The notes below the pieces were generated by a model, which saw only the letters and a list, made by a program, of their open reading frames with translations, searched no databases and was not told the origin of the DNA. A stretch of 64,000 bases of DNA, from assembly GCF_900119155.1 (NCBI RefSeq), contig NZ_FPIR01000002.1, positions 124,001 to 188,000 on the forward strand. The letters are read 5' to 3'. Both the position numbers and the translations under genes were made by a program. Shown here piece after piece: positions 1-7,451 of this stretch. Positions within the stretch are counted from its first letter, which is position 1. Every line of letters starts with the position of its first letter. Origin of the DNA: Ruminococcus sp. YE71 (GTDB taxonomy: Bacteria; Bacillota; Clostridia; Oscillospirales; Ruminococcaceae).

Positions 1-109
1 ATTCTCTGTAACCGGTGTGTTATTTGGATGTAATTCTTCGGGAGTTATGCAGATGGTCAGAAAATGTGAACATAGATTTGTTGAAGTTCACAATCTTTTG
101 CTGAAAGGC

Positions 110-137
110 TTGACTTTCGGGAATTTACGGATATAAT
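110..137 (+). promoter_or_regulatory. sigma-A promoter of phage-derived operon
   Basis: TTGACT at 110-115 and TATAAT at 132-137 are separated by 16 nt, close to the sigma-A consensus. Transcription would start near 144, just before the first small ORF. It suggests that the structural gene operon begins here and is not simply a fragment cut by the window edge. Confidence 0.7.
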
Positions 138-161
138 AGATTACGGAAGCAGGGAAGTGAT

Positions 162-233
162 GTGAACTTCGCGCAGAGGAAGAAGCACAGCTCGTATGAG
201 GAGGTCCGACGGTGGGTCAAGAGGCGCCTGTAG
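162..233 (+). CDS. 23-residue basic small ORF
   Basis: A GTG start at 162 follows AGGGA (151-155) with a 6-nt spacing, and the frame runs 23 codons to TAG at 231-233. The peptide is strongly basic and ends EEVRRWVKRRL. It is the first reading frame after the promoter at 110-137. I do not recognise a family. It could be a genuine small phage peptide, the tail of a decayed regulatory gene, or chance; the ribosome site and position are the only support. Confidence 0.35.
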   Translation: MNFAQRKKHSSYEEVRRWVKRRL

Positions 234-284
234 GGTCTGTGCGGGGTCGCGTGCGTGATTTATTCACAAAAAAAGGAGGTAAAA

Positions 285-569
285 ATGAGCGGTACAAATA
301 CGGCAAAAATACTTAGTGAAGAGTACTACAAAGATGCGGACAAGCTCGAAGAAAGGGTCAGGGAGCTGGAGAATATTATTGCATCGAAGCCTGACCCGAG
401 CGAGCTGCCAATGCTGGAGAAGAGGCTTTGGGTGCTTCGCGGTGAGGTCTGGGATCTGAGACGGACGGCGGGGGAGCTTCTGAAGATCGGGAGCGAGCCG
501 CCCGAAACGCCGAGTCTGGCGGCGAGGGAGAAGGGCAGACAGAGAAGGAGGTATGAATATGGCTATTAA
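285..569 (+). CDS. small coiled-coil protein upstream of terminase
   Basis: The ATG at 285 has a strong AAGGAGGT site 5 nt upstream; an upstream in-frame start at 255 lacks one. The 94-residue product is charged and predicted helical: residues 10-70 form heptad-like repeats (LEERVRELENI, LEKRLWVLRGEVWDLRR), followed by a Pro/Arg-rich tail. It overlaps the small terminase start at 559, so the two are probably translationally coupled. The family is not recognised. The position before the terminase subunits is where phages often carry a DNA-binding or packaging accessory protein, but that role is inference only. Confidence 0.7.
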   Translation: MSGTNTAKILSEEYYKDADKLEERVRELENIIASKPDPSELPMLEKRLWVLRGEVWDLRRTAGELLKIGSEPPETPSLAAREKGRQRRRYEYGY

Positions 570-1017
570 TCCGAATGATTTTGCGGCGAAGTTCGCGGAG
601 TGCGGGAATGCCTACGAGGCGGCGGTGTTCGCAGGGGCTTCGAGGGGGATCGAGGCGGCTGTCGGGGGCGTGAGGATGCTGGCCAACGGGACGGTGCGCA
701 ACCGAATCGCGTTCCTCAAAAGCAGGAGGGTCGTTTGTCCTGCGGAGCAGGGGCTGAGGCGCATCGCTTACGGGCGGAACAACGACGCTTTCAGAATAGC
801 GTTCGCGGAGGAGGTCACGGCGGAGATGATAGAGCAGAGCGACCTGTTCGGGGTGCAGGAGCTGAAGGTCGGGAAGAACGGGGTGGAGATAAAGTTCTTC
901 GACAGGGTGAAGGCGCTGGAGATCCTCGGCGAAGCGGAGAAGGAGAGCAGGGACGAGGGCAGCGGAAAGAGCCTTATCGAGGCGATATACGGAAAAGAGG
1001 AGGATGCTTTTGGCTGA
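559..1017 (+). CDS. putative phage terminase small subunit
   Basis: A 152-residue protein placed immediately before the large terminase, overlapping it. Small terminases bind the packaging site on phage DNA and load the motor subunit. The N-terminal part (residues 5-45: FAAKFAECGNAYEAAVFAG, then RNRIAFLKSRR) resembles the helix-turn-helix opening of Terminase_2-type small subunits. The middle is helical (EEVTAEMIEQSDLFGV) and a beta-like segment follows (ELKVGKNGVEIKFFD). The ATG at 559 is preferred over 553, since the GGAGG at 547-551 leaves 7 nt to 559 but 1 nt to 553. The assignment rests mainly on gene order and size; a search would be needed to confirm the family. Confidence 0.65.
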   Translation: MAINPNDFAAKFAECGNAYEAAVFAGASRGIEAAVGGVRMLANGTVRNRIAFLKSRRVVCPAEQGLRRIAYGRNNDAFRIAFAEEVTAEMIEQSDLFGVQELKVGKNGVEIKFFDRVKALEILGEAEKESRDEGSGKSLIEAIYGKEEDAFG

Positions 1018-2260
1018 GGTGATGAATTTCTCGCCGAAGCAGAAGCTGGTGTTCAGCTGGTGGAAGCAGCCGTATGCGAACGACCTTGACGGGATAATCT
1101 GCGACGGTGCGGTACGCTCGGGAAAGACGATGTGCATGGCGTTCTCATTCGTACTGTGGTCGATGACGCATTTCAGCGGGCGCGACTTTGCGATATGCGG
1201 CAAGACCATCGGTTCGGTGAGGAGAAACATCGTCGGTGTGCTGAGCGGCATGGCGAAACAGGCAGGGATGGCGTTCAGCGAGAAGGTGTCAAGGAGCTTC
1301 ATCGACATCAGCTTCGGCGGCAGGAGAAACAGGTACTACATTTTCGGCGGACGGGACGAGAGTTCGGCGTCGCTGATACAGGGGATGACGCTGTCGGGGG
1401 TGCTGTTCGACGAGTGTGCGCTGATGCCGCGGAGTTTCGTCGAGCAGGCGGTGGCGAGGTGTTCGGTGAGCGGCTCGAAGATATGGTTCAACTGCAATCC
1501 CGAGTCGAGCGGTCACTGGTTCAAGCGAGAGTGGATAGACAAGGCGAGGGAGAAGCACCTTCTGCATCTGCACTTCACGATGGAGGACAACCCTTCGCTG
1601 AGCAGAAGAGTGAAAGACCGTTATCGCAGGATGTACACGGGGGCGTTCTACGATAGGTTCGTACTGGGAAAGTGGAGCGATGTGAGCGGTCTCATCTACC
1701 CGATGTTCGGGGAGAGGTGCATCGCGAAGGAGCTTCCGAAGAGCTGGGAGCGGCACATAGTGAGCTGCGACTACGGAACGGTGAACCCTTCGAGCTTCGG
1801 GCTGTGGGGGCTTTCGGGGGGAGTATGGTACAGGATAAGCGAGTACTACTTCGATTCGAGGCGCGAGGGGATGCAGAGGACGGACGAGGAGCACTATGCG
1901 GGGCTGGAGCGGTTATGTTCGGGGAGGGACATAGAGTGTGTCATCTGCGACCCTTCGGCTGCCTCGTTCATCGAGTGTGTGAAGCGGCACGGGAAGTTCA
2001 GGGTCAAGCAGGCGAAGAACGATGTTGTCAGCGGCATAAGGCGGGTAGCGGACGCGCTGAGTTCGGGTTCGGTACGGATAGGGGCTGAGTGCGGTGACTG
2101 CATACGGGAGTTTGGGCTGTACAGATGGGATGACGGTGCGGCGGCGGACAAGCCGTTGAAGGAGAACGACCATGCGATGGATGATGTGAGGTATTTTGTC
2201 GGGGAGATAACGAAGCCGAGTGATGACGGTTTCTTCGTGATGGCATTGGAAAGACAGTAG
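1010..2260 (+). CDS. phage terminase large subunit (packaging ATPase/nuclease)
   Basis: A 416-residue packaging motor subunit. The N-terminal ATPase domain shows a Walker A motif GAVRSGKT (about residues 33-40) and a Walker B segment VLFDECAL (about 125-132). The C-terminal half carries acidic residues expected of the RNase-H-like nuclease (SCDYGTVNPSSFG, CDPSAASF, DHAMDDVRYF). These proteins translocate DNA into the prohead and cut it. Length is normal for the family, so the gene looks intact. A TTG start at 1010 is chosen because GGAGG at 999-1003 is 6 nt upstream; ATG 1004 is too close to that site and ATG 1022 has only a weak one. It overlaps the small subunit by 8 nt. Confidence 0.85.
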   Translation: MAEVMNFSPKQKLVFSWWKQPYANDLDGIICDGAVRSGKTMCMAFSFVLWSMTHFSGRDFAICGKTIGSVRRNIVGVLSGMAKQAGMAFSEKVSRSFIDISFGGRRNRYYIFGGRDESSASLIQGMTLSGVLFDECALMPRSFVEQAVARCSVSGSKIWFNCNPESSGHWFKREWIDKAREKHLLHLHFTMEDNPSLSRRVKDRYRRMYTGAFYDRFVLGKWSDVSGLIYPMFGERCIAKELPKSWERHIVSCDYGTVNPSSFGLWGLSGGVWYRISEYYFDSRREGMQRTDEEHYAGLERLCSGRDIECVICDPSAASFIECVKRHGKFRVKQAKNDVVSGIRRVADALSSGSVRIGAECGDCIREFGLYRWDDGAAADKPLKENDHAMDDVRYFVGEITKPSDDGFFVMALERQ

Positions 2261-2297
2261 CAAACGAAGCGTGTTCGCCAGAGGATAGGCGGGTCAA

Positions 2298-2360
2298 GCG
2301 CCGCCATCGCGCTTGGCAGGGTATGGGGCGGCAGCCCCATTCAAATAAATGCCTGCGGCA
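2298..2360. repeat. R4 dispersed repeat, copy 1
   Basis: A 63-bp segment nearly identical (61 of 63) to 14883-14945. It holds a GGGGC-GGCA-GCCCC hairpin and ends TGCCTGCGGCA. Its end is also the left arm of a 14-bp perfect inverted repeat, GCCTGCGGCAGAAA at 2351-2364 with the complement at 2416-2429. A further hairpin, GCGAGGGT-GCA-ACCCTCGC, lies at 2451-2469. Together they fill the gap between terminase and portal genes; the rest of 2261-2589 shows no gene. Confidence 0.85.
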
Positions 2361-2589
2361 GAAAAGCAGAAAGAGAGCCCATCTCCCCGATCAAAACATA
2401 AAAACAAGAGAGCAGTTTCTGCCGCAGGCATACCTCTGAAAAAACGGGTGCGCGAGGGTGCAACCCTCGCAAAGAGCCCCGCACTCATGAAGCCAAGAAT
2501 CAAGAATCAAAACAAAGAAAACGGAAACAGAAAGAAAAAGAACAGAGAACCAAGCGCAAGTATACTATTATATATGTATAGAAGGAGTG

Positions 2590-3726
2590 TTGCTTACGAT
2601 TTTCAGGAAAAACAGCCCTGCGTTCATGGAGGTGACGTCGGGGGCGGAACGGAATGAGGGGTTCAGGGTCGCGCTGGGGACGAGACTGCTCGAAGAGGGG
2701 CTCTACGAGGAACTGCGCAGACAGGTGCCTGTTATCGACGCGGCTATCACGAAGCTCGTCAGACTGACGGGCGGATTCAATATCGTGTGCGAGGATAAGG
2801 CGGTGGAGGAAGAGCTGAGAAGGTTCTTCGATGAACTGCCTGTGAGTATCTCGGGAAGGTCGCTGGATACGTTTACTCAGATGTACCTTGACTCTCTGCT
2901 GACTTACGGCAGGGCTATCGGCGAGATACTCGTCAGCGAGAATACACGCGGTATCGCGGGTCTGTACTGCGCCGACTGCACACACTACAGGGTCAGACAC
3001 GGGAACGACGGCATAGAGCTGACTTACACGCCTACGGGGGACAGGGTCAGCCTGCCCGATCAGAACCGACTGCTGTATACCGCGCTCAACCCTTCGCCGA
3101 AGAATCCTTCGGGTAACTCACTGCTGAGGGGTCTGCCTGTGTTCGGGAAGATCATCACGAGGATATTCAGGACCGTGGGGCAGAATTTTGAAAGGGCAGG
3201 AAATGTGCGATACGCCGTTACTTACAAGCCCTCGGGCGAGGGGGACGCACAGTTCGCAAAGGAGAGGGCGCAGGAGATCGCGAGACAGTGGTCGGACGGT
3301 ATGGCGGCTTCAAAATGCGGCAGTATCAAGGATTTCGTCGCGGTCGGGGACGTGCAGATCAAGGTCATCGGCGCGGACGGGGTCATTCTCGATACGAATG
3401 TGCCTGTCAGACAGATACTTGAACAGATGGTATCAAAGCTGTCGATACCGCCTTTCATGCTGGGGCTCAGCTGGTCTACTACGGAGAGGATGAGCAGTCA
3501 GCAGGCGGATATCCTCACGAGTGAGATAGACTACTACAGACGTCTGCTGACACAGGTGATGATGAGGATAATCAGACTGCACTGCGCGATGCGCGGCATT
3601 GACGAAAAGGTGGACATCGTCTGGGACAACGTTAACTTGCAGGATGAGGAGAGCCTTGCAAGGGCGAGACTGTACAACGCGCAGGCGGCGGAGATAGAGG
3701 AAAGACTGAAAGGAGGGATGGCATGA
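2590..3726 (+). CDS. phage portal protein
   Basis: A protein of about 378 residues in the usual portal position between large terminase and prohead protease. Portals form the dodecameric DNA entry channel at one capsid vertex. Portal-like segments are LLTYGRAIGEILV (about 100-112), ALNPSPKNPSGNSLLRG, and the long C-terminal helix region with VSKLSIPPFMLGLSWSTTE followed by RRLLTQVMMRIIRLHC, typical of SPP1/HK97-type portals. The start is uncertain: GAAGGAG at 2581-2587 precedes GTG 2587, TTG 2590 and a non-canonical ATT 2599, while ATG 2626 has no ribosome site. The end overlaps the next start by 4 nt (ATGA), showing translational coupling. Confidence 0.8.
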   Translation: MLTIFRKNSPAFMEVTSGAERNEGFRVALGTRLLEEGLYEELRRQVPVIDAAITKLVRLTGGFNIVCEDKAVEEELRRFFDELPVSISGRSLDTFTQMYLDSLLTYGRAIGEILVSENTRGIAGLYCADCTHYRVRHGNDGIELTYTPTGDRVSLPDQNRLLYTALNPSPKNPSGNSLLRGLPVFGKIITRIFRTVGQNFERAGNVRYAVTYKPSGEGDAQFAKERAQEIARQWSDGMAASKCGSIKDFVAVGDVQIKVIGADGVILDTNVPVRQILEQMVSKLSIPPFMLGLSWSTTERMSSQQADILTSEIDYYRRLLTQVMMRIIRLHCAMRGIDEKVDIVWDNVNLQDEESLARARLYNAQAAEIEERLKGGMA

Positions 3727-4598
3727 ACATCGGAGAAAAGGACATGGAGCTTATCAACAGGCTGGCCCGCAGAGAGCTGAAGGAGGACGAGGTGTACGTC
3801 TTCCCCGTGAAGCTGTGCGACAACCGCACCGACCGCGACGGAGAGAGGTTCAGCATCGGGGCGCTTGAAAAGCTGGCGGAGCTGTTCGTGGGAAAGACGG
3901 GCATCTTCGACCACGACCCGAAGGGGGCTAATCAGACGGCGAGGATATATGCCGCGGAGGTGGTTCGCGAGCCTGAGCGCAGAACAGGCGCGGGTGAGGT
4001 TTACACGGCGGTCACGGCGAAAGCATACATGATGCGGACGGATTCAAACGCCGACCTTATCAAGGAGATAGACGGCGGCATCAAGAAAGAGGTCAGCGTC
4101 AGCTGCGCGGTGAAGCGCAGGGTTTGCAGTCTGTGCGGCGCGGATATGAAGCACAAGCCTTGCAGTCACGTCAAGGGAATGTACTACGGCGGCAAGAGGT
4201 GCGAGGTGATACTCGACGGGGTGACCGACGCTTACGAGTGGTCGTTCGTGGCGGTGCCTGCACAGCCTGAGGCGGGTATCACGAAATCGCTCTCGGAGGA
4301 GAGAGAAGGCGATACGGTCAAGGCGCTGAGGGCGGAACTTGCGGAGACCAGCGCGGACGTTTCGCTGGCGAGAAGGGACATCATCGCGGAGATCGTAAGG
4401 CTCGGGCATTTCTGCGTGCCTGCGTATTCGGACGAGACGGTGAAGCGGCTGTGCATGACGATGAGCGTCGGCGAGCTGCTGAGCTTCAAGGAGGAGACGA
4501 GGAAGAACGCGGATGTGGGCGAGCTGAAAGGTATGCTTCTCAAAGACGAGGACGAGAGCGGGAAGAAGCCCGACGGAAGGTTCAGGCTCAGGAAGTAG
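3723..4598 (+). CDS. prohead protease-like protein with zinc-ribbon-like motif
   Basis: A 291-residue protein between portal and capsid. The first 190 residues resemble caudovirus prohead proteases, which cleave scaffold and capsid during maturation. Candidate catalytic residues are His in GIFDHDPK (about 60) and Ser in KKEVSVSCAVKRR (about 122-125). A four-Cys/His motif, CSLCGADMKHKPCSH (about 133-147), suggests a bound metal. The C-terminal 90 residues (ALRAELAETSADVSLARRD and a basic tail) are helical and could serve as a fused scaffold. Start overlaps the portal stop. Protease assignment is from context and motif shape; no search was run. Confidence 0.6.
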   Translation: MNIGEKDMELINRLARRELKEDEVYVFPVKLCDNRTDRDGERFSIGALEKLAELFVGKTGIFDHDPKGANQTARIYAAEVVREPERRTGAGEVYTAVTAKAYMMRTDSNADLIKEIDGGIKKEVSVSCAVKRRVCSLCGADMKHKPCSHVKGMYYGGKRCEVILDGVTDAYEWSFVAVPAQPEAGITKSLSEEREGDTVKALRAELAETSADVSLARRDIIAEIVRLGHFCVPAYSDETVKRLCMTMSVGELLSFKEETRKNADVGELKGMLLKDEDESGKKPDGRFRLRK

Positions 4599-4725
4599 TG
4601 CGGTAAGAGCACGGTTTTGAATGGATTCGGTACGAACGCTTTCCTGCACAGATGGTCGTGCTTCTTCGGCAGGGGCGGTCGGAGACCGAGATACAGACTA
4701 TACTATTATAAAAGGAGAAATGAGA

Positions 4726-5700
4726 ATGTATAACGACATCAAACTTGAAAAGGGACTTTATTCCATCACAGGCAAGAGCTTTACCGAGGCGCTGGAGAGC
4801 CTTGACCCGTCGGGCGAGTACAAGGGTACGGAGTTCGAGGGGCTGGACGCTTACGAGAGACAGCTGAAGAGATTCGACATTAAGGTGAGCGGCGCGGGCT
4901 GCGACAAGGTCGAGAAGTTCTTCCTTTCGACCGAGAGCGCGGTGCTGTTCCCCGAGTACATCCGCAGACAGGTTAAGGCAGGCATGGACGATGCGAGCAT
5001 TTTGCCCGACATCACTGCCGCCGAGACCAAGACGGATTCGCTGGACTACAGGGCGTTCACCATCACCAAGGTGGACAGCGGTTCTACTGCGAACCAGCTG
5101 TCGAACCTGCCGCAGTCTACCGTGAAGCTGGCAAGTTCGGCTTCGGCGCTGACAAAGTACGGCAGACGTTTCAGCTGTTCCTACGAGGCCATCCGTAAGC
5201 AGAGGATCGAGGCGTTCGGCGTGATACTGCGCACTTTAGGCGCACAGATCTCGCGCTCGATCAACGATGCCTGCATCAGCGCACTGAGCACGGGGCTCAC
5301 ACCCGTGACCTATTCGGGAAGCATCAGCTACGGCACTTTGGCGAGCTTCTGGGCTTCGATGGCGGACTATGACATGGACGTTATGCTCTGTGCCCCCGGG
5401 CTCATGGCGGAGATCCTTGCGCTGAACGAGATGAAGTACTGTGTTACCGATTTCATGAGCAGCGGCAAGGTAGTGACACCTTACGGTGTAACGCTCATCA
5501 AGTGTTCGGGAATGACTGCGGACACTGCGCTGGGTCTTGACTCGAAGTGTGCGGCGGAGGTAGTCTTTGGTTCGGACGTTATCGTGGACTATGACAAGCT
5601 GATCTCGAACCAGTGTGACGAGATCGCGGCTTCGGTGCTGTGCGGTTTCTCGGTACTGACGAGCGGTGCTGTGAAGAAGCTGGCGCCTGCATCGACCTGA
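4726..5700 (+). CDS. phage major capsid protein (HK97-type candidate)
   Basis: A 324-residue protein in the canonical place after the protease. The body has the pattern expected of HK97-fold capsids: a helical N-terminal arm (residues 1-95), then ITKVDSGSTANQLSNLP, the long spine-helix region SCSYEAIRKQRIEAFGVIL and RTLGAQISRSINDACISAL, and a C-terminal beta-rich axial domain ending CGFSVLTSGAVKKL. The ATG at 4726 is 8 nt from AAAGGAG (4711-4717); the ATG at 4720 is too close. The 12-mer TATACTATTATA just upstream (4699-4710) also occurs before the portal gene. The frame is intact. Confidence 0.75.
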   Translation: MYNDIKLEKGLYSITGKSFTEALESLDPSGEYKGTEFEGLDAYERQLKRFDIKVSGAGCDKVEKFFLSTESAVLFPEYIRRQVKAGMDDASILPDITAAETKTDSLDYRAFTITKVDSGSTANQLSNLPQSTVKLASSASALTKYGRRFSCSYEAIRKQRIEAFGVILRTLGAQISRSINDACISALSTGLTPVTYSGSISYGTLASFWASMADYDMDVMLCAPGLMAEILALNEMKYCVTDFMSSGKVVTPYGVTLIKCSGMTADTALGLDSKCAAEVVFGSDVIVDYDKLISNQCDEIAASVLCGFSVLTSGAVKKLAPAST

Positions 5701-5718
5701 TAAGCGGGCGGTGATAGG

Positions 5719-6099
5719 ATGGAGTATCTCGACTACGAGAACATAGTGGAGCAGTTTTTGCGCATCACGGGTCTGAGGTCAGCGGAATTTGCGCAGGAAG
5801 CGCTTATCGGGAGCGGAGCGGCGTCGGTGCTGTCGAAGCTGACGGTAACGGCGGCTGAGCTGAGTGAATTTCAGAGGGGGTTATGTGAGTATGCGGCGGC
5901 GGCAGTTGCGGCGTACAAGTATGTGACCGAGAAGTGTGTGACGGAGAGACCTGTGATGAGTGAAAACGGGGAAGTTAAGATGGCGTGTGGAGATCTTGAA
6001 GCTGTGAAAGCGGCGAGGGAGTTAAGAGAGCAGGCTGTAAGGATGCTGTGTGTTGCAGGCATAGCGGATTATGGAGACTTCATGTTCGCAGCAATATAA
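5719..6099 (+). CDS. probable head-tail connector protein
   Basis: A 126-residue, mostly helical protein directly after the capsid gene, with a GGCGGTGATAGG ribosome site before ATG 5719. It resembles gp6/gp15-type DNA-packaging or head-tail connectors in size and helix content (IVEQFLRITGLRSAEFAQEA; LCEYAAAAVAAYKYVTEK; LEAVKAARELREQAVRML). Such proteins dock under the portal. No diagnostic residues are known for this fold, so the call is by position. The next phage gene is separated by about 520 bp of repeat DNA. Confidence 0.55.
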   Translation: MEYLDYENIVEQFLRITGLRSAEFAQEALIGSGAASVLSKLTVTAAELSEFQRGLCEYAAAAVAAYKYVTEKCVTERPVMSENGEVKMACGDLEAVKAARELREQAVRMLCVAGIADYGDFMFAAI

Positions 6100-6289
6100 A
6101 AAAGCACAAAAGTGTAGATAGCACAAAAGAGGTGGGTTCGCCGGTCCGCTCGATTCCGCATGAGGCGGGAAACGAAGTTCGGGAGCGGTGCATTGGGTGG
6201 TCAGGTGGGTCTTGGCGTGGGTGGGGCAGGGGGGGAGTTTTTTGGGGGGAAAAGTCTGGGGTGGCGGGGAGAATCGCTGGCGCGATTTT

Positions 6290-6545
6290 GGGGGGTTCGC
6301 TCGAATCGCTGCGCTCTCTCACGAAAATAAAATCGGCAAATCGCGTGTTCTTGATTTGGTGGTCTGGGTTTCTCGGTTGGCGCCTTTCGGGTCGTTTTTC
6401 TTGGGATTTGCCGATTTTATGTGGGGGGGTGTGCGCTTGGGGGCAGAGCGACCTCTCGGGTACGGGGACTCTGTCCCCGTGCCCCTGCCGGGGGGACCCT
6501 TTGAAAAGGGTCTCCCCCGGACCCCTCCTAAACTTTTTTGGTCTC
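6290..6545. repeat. R2 element, copy A (inside phage operon)
   Basis: Non-coding, G/T-rich block with 16-bp perfect inverted arms ATAAAATCGGCAAATC (6327-6342) and GATTTGCCGATTTTAT (6405-6420) around 62 nt. A lead segment (TCGAATCGCTGCGCTCTC) precedes the arms. A hairpin GGGGACTCTGTCCCC follows, then a larger one ending in the shared module CCCTTTGAAAAGGG. Related copies lie at 24545-24855 and 43187-43480. The open frames across it are low-complexity and unlike proteins. Confidence 0.85.
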
Positions 6546-6622
6546 TGGCGTTCTCTGCTATTTTGACTTGGCTTTTTCTTTGGTGTTCTTCGCTTTTTTG
6601 CTTTTGGATTGGAGGGAATTGT

Positions 6623-7045
6623 TTGATTTGTACTGATGCGCTCACTTTTGTGGGCGGGTGTCTGTCTTCCGCAGGGTTCGTTCCTAAGATCGAATACCTC
6701 GGGGATATCCGCGAGGTGCCCTCGGGGACGACAGACTATTACCCCGCTTTTATGCGGGTCACAAAGGAATCGCTCGATCAGTTTAAGGGCGGCAGCGCTT
6801 CCGAATGCAGGGCCGAAGTTACTGTTAAGGTCAGAATGCTCGGCTCCGCTAAGGGCTTCACAGATGCGGATGTCCTCGCAAATATGTGCGAAAATGCCGC
6901 GGGCAGGGCTTATATGAGCAGCGATATGATCGTTAAAAAGACTGAACTGGGTGAGTTTCGCAGGAACATCACCCTTGGGCGCCTTGAACGTGAAATGACT
7001 TTTACAGTCTCGTATATCGTGACTCTTACGGAGGTGATAAGATGA
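6623..7045 (+). CDS. phage head-tail or tail-completion protein
   Basis: A 140-residue protein. The frame extends upstream into repeat DNA, but GGAGGG at 6611-6616 with a 6-nt spacing selects a TTG start at 6623; upstream codons translate to low-complexity sequence. The product has a beta-strand-rich body (KIEYLGDIREVPSGTTDYY; AECRAEVTVKVRMLGSAKG; EMTFTVSYIVTLTEVI) like small tail-terminator or tail-completion proteins. It ends overlapping the next start (7042), so the pair is coupled. The family is not recognised with certainty. Confidence 0.6.
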   Translation: MICTDALTFVGGCLSSAGFVPKIEYLGDIREVPSGTTDYYPAFMRVTKESLDQFKGGSASECRAEVTVKVRMLGSAKGFTDADVLANMCENAAGRAYMSSDMIVKKTELGEFRRNITLGRLEREMTFTVSYIVTLTEVIR

Positions 7046-7395
7046 CGGCGGTCGGTGTCGGTTCGGCAGTGGTTATCGGGGGCGTGACTTACTGCTTCGA
7101 GACAGTGAGGTTCTCGGTGACGGGGAAGGTCGAACAGACTGCGCTGTTCGGCGGCGGTGTTTACAGAGCTGCTGCCGCTGCAAACGGGATGACTGTGTTC
7201 ATGCGGACACGTCTTCACCACAGCAGCGTCGGGACTTACCTTACGCTGATGAAAACGCTGGCTAATGTGAAAACTACGGTCACTGTCGAGGGGAACGCTT
7301 ACCCGAACCTCGTGCTGACGAGCGGAACGGTCGCTTCGGACGAGGGGGAGCAGTACGCGGTCTGTGAGATGGTGCTCGCGGAAGTGGACAGCTGA
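7042..7395 (+). CDS. small phage tail-type protein
   Basis: A 117-residue beta-rich protein overlapping the previous gene by 4 nt. It contains alternating strands (AVVIGGVTYCFETVRFSVTG; TGKVEQTALFGGG; VKTTVTVEGNAYPNLVLTSG) and looks like a compact tail tube or baseplate-hub accessory fold. I do not recognise a named family. Its place between a tail-completion-like gene and a baseplate-like gene supports a virion role. Confidence 0.55.
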   Translation: MTAVGVGSAVVIGGVTYCFETVRFSVTGKVEQTALFGGGVYRAAAAANGMTVFMRTRLHHSSVGTYLTLMKTLANVKTTVTVEGNAYPNLVLTSGTVASDEGEQYAVCEMVLAEVDS

Positions 7396-7451
7396 TATTT
7401 ACGTTTTCGGGGGTCGGGGGACGGGAACAAGAGAAAATGGAGGTAACAATT

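Noticed and set aside
6048-6566. Open frames across the R2 copy A region
   Set aside because: Low-complexity Gly/Trp/Ser-rich translations of a structured repeat; no ribosome site and no similarity to protein folds.
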